Positions 16,313-26,546 are shown, numbered from the stretch's first letter. The stretch is 64,000 nt of DNA from Luteimonas galliterrae (GCF_023374055.1 NZ_JAMBEP010000002.1:186001-250000), one strand, 5' to 3'. The notes: generated from the sequence alone by a model not told the origin. Numbers and translations are program-made.

Positions 16313-17149
16313 ATGTCCGCGCCGCTGCATCCCGCCCCGCCCGCCGGCTTCGCGCCGGCGTTCGTCGCTTCCGTGCTGGACGACGCCCTGGCGCACGGCA
16401 GCCGCGTCTACGGCATCGGCGGCCTGCAGGGCAGCGGCAAATCCACGCTGGCGGCGCAGGTCGCGGCGCTGGCCGGGTCGCGAGGGCGCCGGGTCGCGGT
16501 CGTGTCGATCGACGATTTCTACCTGACCCGGGCGCAACGCCTGCAACTGGCGCACGGGACACATCCGCTGCTGGCCACGCGCGGTCCGCCCGGCACCCAC
16601 GATCTGGCGCTGGCCGGCGAAACCCTGCACGCGCTCAGCGGCGGAGCTCCCTGCGCGTTGCCCGCCTTCGACAAGATCGCGGACGACCGGCGCCCCGCTT
16701 CCGGATGGACTCGGGCGCAGGATTACGATTTCGCGATATTGGATGGCTGGTTCCTGAAAACGCCGCCGCAAACCGAAACCGAATTGCGCGAACCGGTCAA
16801 TGCATTGGAACTTGCCGAAGATGCCGATGGCGTCTGGCGGCGCTATTGCAACGATGCGCTCGGACGCGACTACCCGGCGATATGGGCGCGCATCGACCGC
16901 CTGCTCTGGCTGCACGGCCCCGGTTTCGACATCGTGCCGCAGTGGCGCTGGCAACAGGAACTCGCGCTGCAGGCATCCGATCCGGCGCGCACGGCGATGA
17001 GTCGCGCCCAGCTCGAACGCTTCGTGCAGCATTTCGAACGCGTCGGCCGCCAGGCGTGGCGCACGCTGCCCGGCATCGCGGATTGGACCGTGCAACTGGA
17101 CGACCGGCGACGCCCCGCTGTACCTCCCCCTTTGAAAAAGGGGGATTGA
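16313..17149 (+). CDS. P-loop kinase, D-glycerate 3-kinase-like
   Basis: A 278-residue P-loop kinase of the family that includes plant glycerate kinase and yeast Tda10. Walker [15 protein letters not shown] is near residue 36, VSIDDFYL near 68, [14 protein letters not shown] near 88, [10 protein letters not shown] near 118 and [10 protein letters not shown] near 138. These fit phosphorylation of D-glycerate or a similar small acid, though the substrate is inferred. The last residues (PPPLKKGD) and the stop are encoded by a CCCCTTTGAAAAAGGGGG repeat at 17119 onward. TATTGT 6 nt before the ATG implies a leaderless message. Confidence 0.82.
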   Translation: MSAPLHPAPPAGFAPAFVASVLDDALAHGSRVYGIGGLQGSGKSTLAAQVAALAGSRGRRVAVVSIDDFYLTRAQRLQLAHGTHPLLATRGPPGTHDLALAGETLHALSGGAPCALPAFDKIADDRRPASGWTRAQDYDFAILDGWFLKTPPQTETELREPVNALELAEDADGVWRRYCNDALGRDYPAIWARIDRLLWLHGPGFDIVPQWRWQQELALQASDPARTAMSRAQLERFVQHFERVGRQAWRTLPGIADWTVQLDDRRRPAVPPPLKKGD

Positions 17150-17225
17150 GGGGGATTTGCTTTTGACTTTGCGCGCCTCGGCGAGATCAAAAGCAAATCC
17201 CCCTTGCCCTCTTTTTCAAAGGGGC
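17119..17225. repeat. CCCCTTTGAAAAAGGGGG repeat pair overlapping a gene end
   Basis: The left palindrome (17124-17144) lies within the last codons of the kinase gene; its GGGGGATTGA supplies the stop. An inverted degenerate copy (CCCTCTTTTTCAAAGGGG) is at 17207-17224. The inner extensions GGGGGATTTGCTTTTGA and TCAAAAGCAAATCCCCC are perfectly complementary. Confidence 0.9.
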
Positions 17226-17237
17226 AACAGCCGGGCG

Positions 17238-17441
17238 CTATTGCACCAGGAACGTGATCTTCAGATTGACCCGCCATTCGGTCACATTGCCGCCACCGTC
17301 GGTGACGACCTTGATCTCGTTCACCCACGCGCCCTGGATGCCCTTGACCGTCTCAGCGCACTTCTTCAGGCCGGCCTTGACCGCATCCTCCATGCTGGTC
17401 TTGGAAGCGGCGTTCAGTTCGATGACTTTGGCGACGGACAT
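17238..17441 (-). CDS. dodecin family flavin-binding protein
   Basis: Dodecins are 65-70-residue proteins that form hollow dodecamers storing or quenching flavins. This 67-residue chain has MSVAKVIELNAASKTSMEDA, LKKCAETVKGIQGAWVNEI and EWRVNLKITFLV, the family pattern including the tryptophan that stacks on the flavin. Two ATGs are possible; GAGGAG lies seven bases before the second (17441), which I chose. It is divergent from aroK by 75 bp. Confidence 0.9.
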   Translation of the reverse strand: MSVAKVIELNAASKTSMEDAVKAGLKKCAETVKGIQGAWVNEIKVVTDGGGNVTEWRVNLKITFLVQ

Positions 17442-17516
17442 GCGCATTCTCCTCGTGGAGCGGCGGGGAATCCGCCGGAGCGGCCAGACTAGGCCCCTGA
17501 TTGTTAAGATCGGACG

Positions 17517-18055
17517 ATGGACACCGCCCCCAACCTGGTACTGATCGGCCCGATGGGCGCCGGCAAGACCTCGATCGGCAAACGCCTGGCCGAGCGTTTC
17601 GGGCTGGCCTTCGTCGACGCCGACCGCGAGGTGGAGATGCATACCGGCGTGACCGTGGCCACGATCTTCGACTGCGAGGGCGAGGCCGGCTTCCGCGAAC
17701 GCGAACGCGCCGCGCTGGCGCGGCTGCTCGACGGCCGCGACACGCTGATCGCCACCGGCGGCGGCGCCGTGCTCGACGCCGGCAGCCGCGCGCTGATGCG
17801 CGAGCGAGGCTTCGTGGTGCACCTGCACGTGGGCGTGGAAGGCCAGCTGCAGCGCCTGGCGCGCTGCACCAACCGGCCGCTGCTGCAACGCGAAGACCGC
17901 GAAACGGTGCTGCGCGAGCTGGCCGCCGCGCGCGAGCCGTTGTATGCGGACGCGGCGGACCTGCGTTTCGATACGCGCGACCTGTCGCCCACGGAAGCGA
18001 CTTCGCGACTCGCGGAACTGCTCGCCGAGCGCTGGAAACCGGACGCGGCAGCCGC

Positions 18056-18059
<4 letters not shown>
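17517..18059 (+). CDS. aroK: shikimate kinase
   Basis: AroK phosphorylates shikimate with ATP in the chorismate pathway. The 180-residue protein has Walker [21 protein letters not shown] (shikimate-binding Asp), [18 protein letters not shown] and the lid RPLL. TAAGAT (17505-17510) ends 6 nt before the ATG, so transcription probably starts at the AUG. The last codon overlaps the aroB start (ATGA), giving coupled translation. In many gammaproteobacteria aroKB sits behind pilMNOPQ; here it stands alone behind a divergent dodecin gene. Confidence 0.96.
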
Positions 18060-19156
<1,097 letters not shown>

Positions 19157-19288
19157 CCGGCTCATCAGGAAGTCCGCGCAATTTCCAGCCGTCATCCCGG
19201 CGCAAGCTGGACCCATTTTGCTCTCCCTTTCCTCGTCGAAGGCGGCTTCGAACGGTCCTCAGCACCAATCGCCTACAATTGCGCCCCC

Positions 19289-19543
19289 ATGCGCCTGCTC
19301 CTGCAACAACGCCCCGATGGCCGCGAAGCCCCGCGCTTCGTGCAATTGATGCTGGAAGCCGATCTGCTCGGCGGCTGGGCGCTGGTGCGCGAATCGGGCC
19401 AGATCGGCGGCCGCAGCCAGCTCAAGCGCGAGCAATACCTGGACCATGCCAGCGCCCTGGCCGCGCTGGAACATGCCCGCGACCTGCAGCTCAAACGCGG
19501 CTTCCAGCTGATGTTCGTGCAGGGTGCGGACGCCCCCAAATAA
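19289..19543 (+). CDS. WGR-domain-like small protein
   Basis: An 84-residue protein. The segment GGWALVRESGQIGGRSQLKR, followed by SALAALEHARDLQLKRGFQL, fits the WGR fold, although the eponymous W-G-R triplet is altered to S-G-Q. WGR domains bind nucleic acid in PARPs and in MolR-type bacterial proteins, but a standalone copy has no assigned role. TACAAT (19274-19279) lies 9 nt before the ATG with no Shine-Dalgarno sequence, so the leader is very short or absent. It lies between aroB and hemE. Confidence 0.68.
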   Translation: MRLLLQQRPDGREAPRFVQLMLEADLLGGWALVRESGQIGGRSQLKREQYLDHASALAALEHARDLQLKRGFQLMFVQGADAPK

Positions 19544-19550
19544 CTCGGCT

Positions 19551-19625
19551 GTCATCCCGAGCGAAGCGAGGGATCTACTTTCAGTGCCTACGTGTAAGCA
19601 GATCCCTCGCTCCGCTCGGGACGAC
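19551..19625. repeat. inverted repeat GTCATCCCGAGCGAAGCGAG
   Basis: GTCATCCCGAGCGAAGCGAG with GGATCT faces its inverse (AGATCCCTCGCTCCGCTCGGG) across about 23 bp. The same family is at 59763-59842. It lies directly upstream of hemE. Confidence 0.9.
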
Positions 19626-19644
19626 AGAAAAATAAGCACCCACA

Positions 19645-20709
19645 ATGACTAACCTGCTCTTGAAAAACGACCGCCTCCTCCGCGCCCTCCGCCGCGAACC
19701 CGTCGACTGCACGCCCGTCTGGCTGATGCGACAGGCCGGCCGCTATCTACCCGAATACCGGGCCACGCGCCAACGCGCCGGCAGCTTCCTGGCCATGGCC
19801 AAGAATCCCGAGCTGGCCTGCGAAGTGACGTTGCAGCCGCTGGCTCGCTTCGATCTGGATGCCGCGATTCTGTTTTCCGACATCCTCACCATTCCCGATG
19901 CGATGGGCTTGGAGTTGTATTTCGTCGACGGCGAAGGCCCCAAGTTCCGCCATCCGGTGCGCAATGCCGCCGAGATCGCGAAGCTCGCAGTGCCGGACAT
20001 GGAAACCGAATTGCGCTACGTGATGGACGCGGTGCGCACGATCCGCCGCGAACTGGACGGCAGCGTGCCGCTGATCGGTTTCTCCGGCAGCCCGTGGACG
20101 CTGGCCTGCTACATGGTGGAAGGCGGCGGCAGCGATAATTTCTCGAAGATCAAGGCGCTGGCGTTGAATGACCCGAAAGCGCTGCATCAGTTGCTGTCGG
20201 TCAATACCGATGCCGTGATCGCCTATCTCGCAGCGCAGCGCGCCGCGGGCGCGCAGGTACTGCAGGTGTTCGACACCTGGGGCGGCGTACTGTCGCCGGC
20301 GATGTATCGCGAGTTCTCGCTGCCGTATCTCACCCGCATCGCGAAGGAACTCGATCGCGGCGATACGCCGCTGATCCTGTTCGGCAAGGGCAACGCGCCT
20401 TATCTCGAAGAACTCGCTGCGAGCGGCACCGAAGCGCTCGGCGTCGACTGGACGGTGGAATTGTCCGAAGCCTCGCGCCGCACGCAGGGCAAGATCGCGC
20501 TGCAGGGTAATATCGATCCTGCGACGTTGTACGGGTCGCCCGACGCGATCCGCACGCAGGTGCGGCGCACGCTCGACAGTTACGCCGAAGGCAACGGCGG
20601 TTCGCGCGAGGGCCATGTCTTCAACTTGGGGCATGGCCTGTCGCCGGATATGGATCCGGAGCACGTTCGCGCGCTGGTCGATGCCGTGCACGAATACAGC
20701 AAGCGCTGA
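19645..20709 (+). CDS. hemE: uroporphyrinogen decarboxylase
   Basis: HemE removes four carboxyl groups from uroporphyrinogen III to give coproporphyrinogen III in haem synthesis. The 354-residue length is normal. Signatures are [17 protein letters not shown] near 21, [13 protein letters not shown] near 82, [19 protein letters not shown] near 143, [12 protein letters not shown] and the C-terminal [16 protein letters not shown]. No clear ribosome site precedes the ATG, which follows the repeat at 19551-19625 closely. No other haem gene is adjacent. Confidence 0.97.
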   Translation: MTNLLLKNDRLLRALRREPVDCTPVWLMRQAGRYLPEYRATRQRAGSFLAMAKNPELACEVTLQPLARFDLDAAILFSDILTIPDAMGLELYFVDGEGPKFRHPVRNAAEIAKLAVPDMETELRYVMDAVRTIRRELDGSVPLIGFSGSPWTLACYMVEGGGSDNFSKIKALALNDPKALHQLLSVNTDAVIAYLAAQRAAGAQVLQVFDTWGGVLSPAMYREFSLPYLTRIAKELDRGDTPLILFGKGNAPYLEELAASGTEALGVDWTVELSEASRRTQGKIALQGNIDPATLYGSPDAIRTQVRRTLDSYAEGNGGSREGHVFNLGHGLSPDMDPEHVRALVDAVHEYSKR

Positions 20710-20720
20710 GCCAGCATCAT

Positions 20721-20868
20721 TGTGGGAGCGGCTTCAGCCGCGAGCTTTTCGCTTGTGCCAAGAGTTCGCGGCTGAAGCCGCTCCCACAAACCGACAAGCC
20801 TAGTAGGGCGGCCTTGACCCACGGCGAGCGTGTGATGTCGTGACGGTGGGCCAAGGCCCACCCTACGC
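20721..20868. repeat. two adjacent REP pairs (GAGCGGCTTCAGCCGC and TAGGGTGGGCC families)
   Basis: 20721-20787 is a facing pair of GTGGGAGCGGCTTCAGCCGC units around about 17 bp. 20802-20868 is a facing pair of GTAGGG..GGCC / GGGCCAAGGCCCACCCTAC units. Together they fill most of the 253 bp between hemE and the adhesin. Confidence 0.88.
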
Positions 20869-20962
20869 AATCTGCCATCCATTGCATGGCCATTTTTTCT
20901 TGGAAATCCGTCTTTTAGCCCACTGCCGGACTTGCGGCAGCCAACTGACGGAGCCCGACCAG

Positions 20963-22483
20963 ATGAATACCCCAATTTCCCCAGCCTTCGCGCGGCCGGC
21001 CTTGCTGGCGCTAGCCCTGGCGGCACTGGTGCCCTTCGCCCCGGCCCAGGCCGGCAACACTTGCGCCACGTTCGATGGCGATCCCAACACCGAAGGCAAT
21101 GCCGGCAGCACTTCAGGCGACGATGCGTTCGCTTGCGGCACCGGCGCCTTCGCGCCAGGCGATTCAGCCATAGCCGTGGGCACCTTTTGGGACGCCAACG
21201 GCAATGGCATCGCGGATATAGATCTCGACACCAATGGCGACAATATCCCCGATGCGAGCAGCGAGTTGACGGTGGCATCCGGCGATAGGTCCACGGCCAT
21301 TGGCGCGGCGACTCGCGCCACCGGTAACCTATCCCTTGCGGTGGGCCTACAAAACGAAGCTAGCGGCTCTGGCGGCAACGCCGTTGGCCGTCTCAACACG
21401 GCCAGCGGCGAAAACAGCAGCGCCTTTGGCTTCGTAAACACGGCCAGCGGCCTTAGCAGCAGCGCCTTTGGCTCCATCAACACGGCCAGCGCTGTTAGCA
21501 GCAGCGCCTTTGGCCGCGGCAACACCGCCAGCGGCGCCGACAGCAGCGCCTTTGGCCGCAGCAACACTGCCAGCGGTGACAGCAGCAGCGCCGTTGGCTT
21601 CTTCAACATCGCAGGCGGCTTGGCAAGCGCCGCGCTGGGAACGGGCAGCGTCGCCAGCAACACCAGCGGCATCGCCCTGGGCAGTTGGATCGACTTCGAC
21701 AACGACGGCGATATCACCCTCGACACGGATACCGACAACGACGGCATCCTCGACGCCAGCACCGAAACCGCCCTCGCCTCCGGTCAGGAAGCCACCGCCG
21801 TCGGCGCCGCCGCCTGGGCCACCGGCTTGCGCAGCACCTCGCTCGGCTCCGGCGCCTTCGCCTTCGCCGACGACAGCGTCGCCATCGGCAGCCGTTCGCA
21901 GGCCGTTCGCGCCAATACGGTGTCGGTGGGCTCCGCCGGCAACGAGCGCCAGATCGTGAACGTCGCCGCGGGCACCGAGCAAACCGACGCCGTCAACGTG
22001 GCGCAGTTGGAAGCCAAATATGTCCAAGCCACCGCCTATACCGACACTGCCGTGGCGCTGGGCGGCACCGCCGCCAACGCCTACACCGACAACCGCGAAG
22101 AAGCGATCCGCGGCGATATGGAAGCCGGCGATGCGCAAACGCTGTCGGCCGCCAACGCCTACACCGACCAGAAATTCGTCGGCTTCGATGCAGGCGTTTT
22201 GAACGATCGCTTCGACCGCATCGATCAACGCTTCGGCCAGCAGGACCGCCGCATCAGCCGCGTCGGCGCATTGAGTGCAGCGATGACCCAGTCCAGCGCC
22301 ATCGCCGCAATGGGCGGCGGTGCGCGCGGTTCGTACGGCATCGGCGCCGCGGTACAGGGCGGCGAGAAGGCGCTGGCGATCGGCTGGGGCAAGCGCATCG
22401 GCGAACGTCACGTGTTCACCCTGGGCGGCGCATTCAGCGGCTCGGAGCGTTCGGCCAGCATCGGTTTCGGCGGCGAGTTGTAA
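20963..22483 (+). CDS. trimeric autotransporter adhesin (YadA-like), 506 aa
   Basis: A small type Vc autotransporter, exported by Sec and assembled as an outer-membrane trimer. Residues 1-30 are a plain signal peptide (ending AQA). The passenger is a left-handed YadA-type head made of 14-residue repeats; five 42-bp units (21395-21604) encode NTASGxxSSAFGxx. Two Asp-rich loops interrupt it (DTNGDNIPD near 95, DTDTDNDGILD near 260), resembling type-3-thrombospondin calcium sites. A neck (NVAAGTEQTDAVNVAQLEAK near 335), a short coiled-coil stalk and the C-terminal beta-barrel anchor (QGGEKALAIGWGKRIGER onward) follow. ATG 20963 is preceded by a weak GGAG-like site. Confidence 0.9.
   Translation: MNTPISPAFARPALLALALAALVPFAPAQAGNTCATFDGDPNTEGNAGSTSGDDAFACGTGAFAPGDSAIAVGTFWDANGNGIADIDLDTNGDNIPDASSELTVASGDRSTAIGAATRATGNLSLAVGLQNEASGSGGNAVGRLNTASGENSSAFGFVNTASGLSSSAFGSINTASAVSSSAFGRGNTASGADSSAFGRSNTASGDSSSAVGFFNIAGGLASAALGTGSVASNTSGIALGSWIDFDNDGDITLDTDTDNDGILDASTETALASGQEATAVGAAAWATGLRSTSLGSGAFAFADDSVAIGSRSQAVRANTVSVGSAGNERQIVNVAAGTEQTDAVNVAQLEAKYVQATAYTDTAVALGGTAANAYTDNREEAIRGDMEAGDAQTLSAANAYTDQKFVGFDAGVLNDRFDRIDQRFGQQDRRISRVGALSAAMTQSSAIAAMGGGARGSYGIGAAVQGGEKALAIGWGKRIGERHVFTLGGAFSGSERSASIGFGGEL
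21395..21604 (+). repeat. five tandem 42-bp units in the adhesin head
   Basis: In-frame units of the form AACACSGCCAGC..AGCAGCGCCTTTGGC repeat every 42 bp, each encoding 14 residues. The N-T-A-S and S-S-A-F-G words are invariant or nearly so and the positions between them vary. Slippage here would change head length without a frameshift. Confidence 0.85.
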
Positions 22484-22492
22484 GTTCGCACC

Positions 22493-22562
22493 GATGGGTA
22501 TCGCTTGCGCTCACCCATCCTGCGGCATTCGTAGGATGGGTTGAGCGCAGCGATACCATCAT
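22493..22562. repeat. long inverted repeat upstream of the RAYT gene
   Basis: Arms TGGGTATCGCTTGCGCTCAC plus CCATCCT and the complementary AGGATGGGTTGAGCGCAGCG plus ATACCA flank a 12-bp centre. A related half-unit, GATGGGTATCGCTTCGCCCC plus GACCCACCCTAC, follows the RAYT gene at 22995-23026. The RAYT gene is therefore bracketed by its own REP family. Confidence 0.85.
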
Positions 22563-22582
22563 TTCTCCAAGGAAGGTTAAGG

Positions 22583-22996
22583 ATGACCAGCTATCGTCGC
22601 GTCTACATCGCGGGCGCGACCTATTTCTTCACGGTAAACCCTGCCAATCGGGACACGACGTTGCTCGTGGACCGGATCGACGCACTCCGCGATGCCATCG
22701 GCTATACCCGCCGCCGGCATCCGTTCGCCATCGACACAATGACGGTGATGCCGGAACACATCCACGCGGTGTGGACATTGCCGCCCGCCGATGCTGACCA
22801 TTCGCTCAGGTGGCGGTTGATCAAGACATGGTTCTCAAGGCATATGCCGCAGGGCGAGCGGCGCCGCGGCGTCGTACGCGTCCACGATTGGCCTTTCTCC
22901 ACATTCCATCGGGATATGAAACAAGGACTGCTGGCCCCGGATTGGGGCGGCGTCATGACCGCCCGTTACGATGGGGCGTTCGGGGAGCGTGGGTGA
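22583..22996 (+). pseudogene. REP-associated tyrosine transposase (RAYT), internally deleted
   Basis: RAYTs are HUH nucleases thought to mobilise REP sequences. This 137-codon frame begins with the usual MTSYRRVYIAGATYFFTVN, carries the HUH motif in MPEHIHAVW near residue 62, and ends with the usual DWPFSTFHRDMKQGLLAPDWGG. Between RRRG and VVRVHDWP about 45 residues typical of the family are missing, including the WQRRFWEH and DYIHxNPVKHG segments with the catalytic tyrosine. The deletion keeps the frame. The gene is likely inactive as a nuclease, though a non-catalytic DNA-binding role cannot be excluded. Confidence 0.8.
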
Positions 22997-23026
22997 TGGG
23001 TATCGCTTCGCCCCGACCCACCCTAC
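22995..23026. repeat. REP half-unit between RAYT and the hybrid kinase gene
   Basis: GATGGGTATCGCTTCGCCCC plus GACCCACCCTAC abuts the RAYT stop on one side and the kinase stop (23028) on the other. It matches the left arm upstream of the RAYT gene. Confidence 0.75.
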
Positions 23027-23027
23027 G

Positions 23028-26000
23028 TTAAGCATAGATCTGCTCGGGCTCGAACACCGCGCGGATCGCCTCGTCCAGCATGTCGCCGGTCACCGGCTTG
23101 CGCACAAAACCGGCGAAGCCTGCCGCCTGCGCCTGCGGTTCCGCGTCCGCATCGGCGCGTGCGGTGACAGCGAGCAGCGGGCCCGCGAAGCGTTGCAGGC
23201 GCAACTGCCGGGCCAACGCGAAGCCGTCCATGCCCGGCAGATCGAGGTCGAGCATGGCCAGGTCGAATGCCGTCATCGCCGCCTCGGTCAACGCGGCGAG
23301 CCCGTGCGCGACATGGACGACATGATGTCCGCGCGTGCGCAATAACGCCGCGATCACTTCGGCGACGGTCGCATCGTCTTCCACCAGCAGGATGCGCAGC
23401 GAAGCCGGCTTGGCGACGGCAGGTAATGCCACAGGCGTCTGCGCTTGCGCCAGCGCGGCGGCGTCGCCTTCGGGCAAGGGCAGATCGACGGTGAAACGGC
23501 TGCCCAGACCCGGATCGCTGTCGACATCGATGCGGCCGTCCATTGCGGCGGCGAGCTCCTGGCAGATCGCCAGCCCCAGCCCGCTGCCGCCGTAGCGCGC
23601 CGCGGTGCGCGCGCCTTCCGCCTGCTGGAAACGCTGGAACAGCCTTGCCCGCTGTTCTTCGTTCAAACCCGGCCCGGTATCGGTCACGCCGATGCGCACG
23701 CCTTGCGGCGGCAGCGGCGATACGTGCAGGCCGACGCTGCCGTGTTCGGTGAACTTGATGGCGTTGCCGAGCAGGTTCAGCAGGATCTGCCGCAACCGCA
23801 TCGGATCGCCGCGCAGCACCCGCGGCGTGTCGGGATGGATGGTGTCGTCGAAGCGCAATCCGCGCGACCGCGCCACCGGCGCCATCAACGCGATCACGTC
23901 GGCGACCAGTTCGTGCAAGTCGAAATCGACGTGATCCAGATCCAGCCGGCCGGCTTCGATGCGGGCCAGGTCCAACGCGTTGTTGACCAGCCGCAGCAGG
24001 TGCTCGCCGGCGCGCCGGATCGATTGCGCGTAACCGCGCTGGCGCTCGTCCAACGACGTGCCCAGCAATAGTTCGCTCATGCCCAGCACGCCGGTCATCG
24101 GCGTGCGCACCTCGTGGCCGAGCGTGGCCAGGAAGCGTGTCTTGGCTTCGGACGCCTGTTCGGCCAGTTCGTGCTTGTGCCGCGCCAGCTGCCATTGTTG
24201 CTTGCCGCGCAAGCGCCGCTGATAGATCCAGGCCAGGCCGACCAGCGATGCCACGCCGAGCACGACGAAGGCGGCGATGGCCCAGGCCGTACGCCACCAC
24301 GGCGGCTGCACGGTGATGTCGAAATCGCGCGCCAGCGACCATGCGCCGCCGGCGCTGGCCGCCTGCACCGTCAACCGGTAGCGGCCCGGTTCCAGCCGCG
24401 AGAAAACGCGCACGCCGTTGCCCGGCTGTTCGATCCAGTCCGGATCGTAGCCTTCCAGCTTGAAGCGGTACTTGTGCGAACGCGGATCGGCGAACGACAG
24501 CAGCCGCGCGGTGATGCGCAAATCGCGGTCTCGCGGCTGCAGCACCACGGGCGCGGACAGGTCGAAGGGCCTTTCGTCCTCGTCGCGCAGCACGCTCAGG
24601 CTCTCGATCGCCAGCGGCGGCGGATCGGGCTCGGGAATGCTCATTTCCGGATCGAACAGGGCGAGGCCGCCGGCCGATACCGCCAGTGCGTCACCCTGCG
24701 CGCCCATCCGCGGCGAAGTGAACGAGAAATCGGGATCGGGCAAACCGTCGTGCGCGCCGAACATGCGCAGGCGATGCCGTTCGGGCGAATACAGCAGCAA
24801 GCCACGTATCGTGCTCAGCCAGATCTGGCCGCCGGCGCTGACCATCATGCCGTCGATGTCCACGTCCGGCAGGCCGTCGCTGCTGTCGATGCTCTCGCGC
24901 AGCTTCAAATCGCGGCCGTTCCAGTCGTAGGCCTCCAGCGCGCCCAGGCGCGCCACCCATACGCGCTGTGGTCCCGCGAACGCCAGGGTGTAGACCGGTT
25001 GTCCGGGCGCGACGGGCACCGCGACGAAACGCTGCCCGTCCCAGCGCTGCAGGCTTTGCCCCGACGGCACCCACGGCATCCCGTCCGGCCCGCTGACCAG
25101 CATCGAGGCGCCGCGCCAGCTGCCGGTATCTTCCGGATCCACTTCGCGCAGCAGCTTGCCGGCGGCGCTGTATTCGCGCACGACGCCGCCGAACAACGCG
25201 ACCCAGACGTGTCCGTCCGGCAATTCCATCGCCTGCGAAACGGTGTAGCCCAGATCGGCAGCGGCGCCGAACGGCCAACGTTGCGCCTGCCGCGTGGCCG
25301 GATCGAACAAAACCAGCCCGGCGGAATGGCCTATCCACAGCTTGCCGTCGTGGCGCCGGCTCAGCGAGTGGATCCACTGCAAGCCGAGCTCTTTCGCGCC
25401 GGCCACTTTGCGCAGCTTGCGGCTGTCGCGTTCGAGCCGGTAGAGATCGGTCGCGGTGGCGACCCAGAATCCGCTTTCCTTGTCGGCGACGGCATCGCGC
25501 AGATCGAGGTTGTCCAGCATCAAGCCGTCCACCGACGTCACCGTCGCGAAGCGGTCCCAATTCGGGGGCAGGTACACCAGTCCTTGCGAATACGTGGCGA
25601 ACCACACGCCGCCTTCCAGATCCTGCGCGATGCACAGCACGCCGCTTTCCGGACCCCACAATCCGATGTTGGTATCGCGCTCCATCATCTGGAACGCGCC
25701 GTCCTTTTCGCGGTACAGGCCTCCCATCGTGCCGATCCAGCGTCCGCCGCGCTGATCGCGCACCACCACGCCGTGGGTGGCGTTGGCTTGGAACGTCCAT
25801 GGCGCAGGCACCAGCCGATCGTCCGCCGTCAGCCGGTGCAGCCCTTTTTCGCTGCCGGCCCACACCGTGCCATCGGGTTCGATGCTCAAGGTGCCGACCT
25901 TGATGCCGCCCAGCACCGCCGGCGCGATCCGCATGAAACGGCCCTGCTCGAAGCGCACCAGCCCGTCGTCGGTGCCGATCAGCAAACGCCCCTGCCGATC

Positions 26001-26546
26001 GACCAGCAAGGACATCACCGGCGCGACCGGCAGGCTGTCGGGTTGCGCAGGATCGGCGGCGTAACGCTTGACCGCGCCTTGCGGATCCAGGCGGCACAGG
26101 TCGCCGTCGTAGGTGCCGAACCAGAGCGCACCGTCGAAGGTGGAGGCGATCGAAGTGATCTCGCGCCCGCAACTGGCGGTTTCCGGCGTGAAACGGATCG
26201 TGGTGAAGCCGCGGCGGTCCTTGTCGAGCATGCTCAACGCCGTGCTGCTGGCCACCCAGATGCGGTTCTGCGCGTCCACATGCACCACTTGCAGCACGTT
26301 GTCGGGCAGGGAATCGGCCGCGCCTACGCGCTGCCGCCACATCTTGAATTCGACGCCGTCGTAGCGCGCCAGCCCGTCCAGAGTCGCGATCCACAGATAG
26401 CCCTGCTGATCCACCGCCAGATGGATGGCGCTCTTGGGCAAGCCCTGCTCGAAACCGAAACGCCGGAATTGCGGCGTTTCGGGCAAGCCGGCGTGCGCCG
26501 CTGCCGCCCAAACCAGCGCCAGCAGCAGCATCGATATGCGCAACAT
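23028..26546 (-). CDS. hybrid sensor kinase with periplasmic two-component propeller
   Basis: A 1172-residue hybrid histidine kinase. A signal peptide (1-20, ending HAG) precedes about 700 residues of Reg_prop-type beta-propeller repeats (for example GLPDNVLQV-like and GYLWIATLDGLARYDG), then a Y_Y_Y domain (about 640-735), one transmembrane helix near 750, a HisKA domain with phospho-acceptor His811 (LGHEVRTPM), an ATPase domain (NLLGNAIKF, DTGPGLNEE, GGSGLGLAI) and a receiver domain with Asp1100. It ends after the receiver, with no output domain, so it needs a separate partner. GGGGAGGGG precedes ATG 26546. It resembles propeller sensors that follow polysaccharide or nutrient cues. No partner regulator is adjacent. 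Confidence 0.9.
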   Translation of the reverse strand: MLRISMLLLALVWAAAAHAGLPETPQFRRFGFEQGLPKSAIHLAVDQQGYLWIATLDGLARYDGVEFKMWRQRVGAADSLPDNVLQVVHVDAQNRIWVASSTALSMLDKDRRGFTTIRFTPETASCGREITSIASTFDGALWFGTYDGDLCRLDPQGAVKRYAADPAQPDSLPVAPVMSLLVDRQGRLLIGTDDGLVRFEQGRFMRIAPAVLGGIKVGTLSIEPDGTVWAGSEKGLHRLTADDRLVPAPWTFQANATHGVVVRDQRGGRWIGTMGGLYREKDGAFQMMERDTNIGLWGPESGVLCIAQDLEGGVWFATYSQGLVYLPPNWDRFATVTSVDGLMLDNLDLRDAVADKESGFWVATATDLYRLERDSRKLRKVAGAKELGLQWIHSLSRRHDGKLWIGHSAGLVLFDPATRQAQRWPFGAAADLGYTVSQAMELPDGHVWVALFGGVVREYSAAGKLLREVDPEDTGSWRGASMLVSGPDGMPWVPSGQSLQRWDGQRFVAVPVAPGQPVYTLAFAGPQRVWVARLGALEAYDWNGRDLKLRESIDSSDGLPDVDIDGMMVSAGGQIWLSTIRGLLLYSPERHRLRMFGAHDGLPDPDFSFTSPRMGAQGDALAVSAGGLALFDPEMSIPEPDPPPLAIESLSVLRDEDERPFDLSAPVVLQPRDRDLRITARLLSFADPRSHKYRFKLEGYDPDWIEQPGNGVRVFSRLEPGRYRLTVQAASAGGAWSLARDFDITVQPPWWRTAWAIAAFVVLGVASLVGLAWIYQRRLRGKQQWQLARHKHELAEQASEAKTRFLATLGHEVRTPMTGVLGMSELLLGTSLDERQRGYAQSIRRAGEHLLRLVNNALDLARIEAGRLDLDHVDFDLHELVADVIALMAPVARSRGLRFDDTIHPDTPRVLRGDPMRLRQILLNLLGNAIKFTEHGSVGLHVSPLPPQGVRIGVTDTGPGLNEEQRARLFQRFQQAEGARTAARYGGSGLGLAICQELAAAMDGRIDVDSDPGLGSRFTVDLPLPEGDAAALAQAQTPVALPAVAKPASLRILLVEDDATVAEVIAALLRTRGHHVVHVAHGLAALTEAAMTAFDLAMLDLDLPGMDGFALARQLRLQRFAGPLLAVTARADADAEPQAQAAGFAGFVRKPVTGDMLDEAIRAVFEPEQIYA

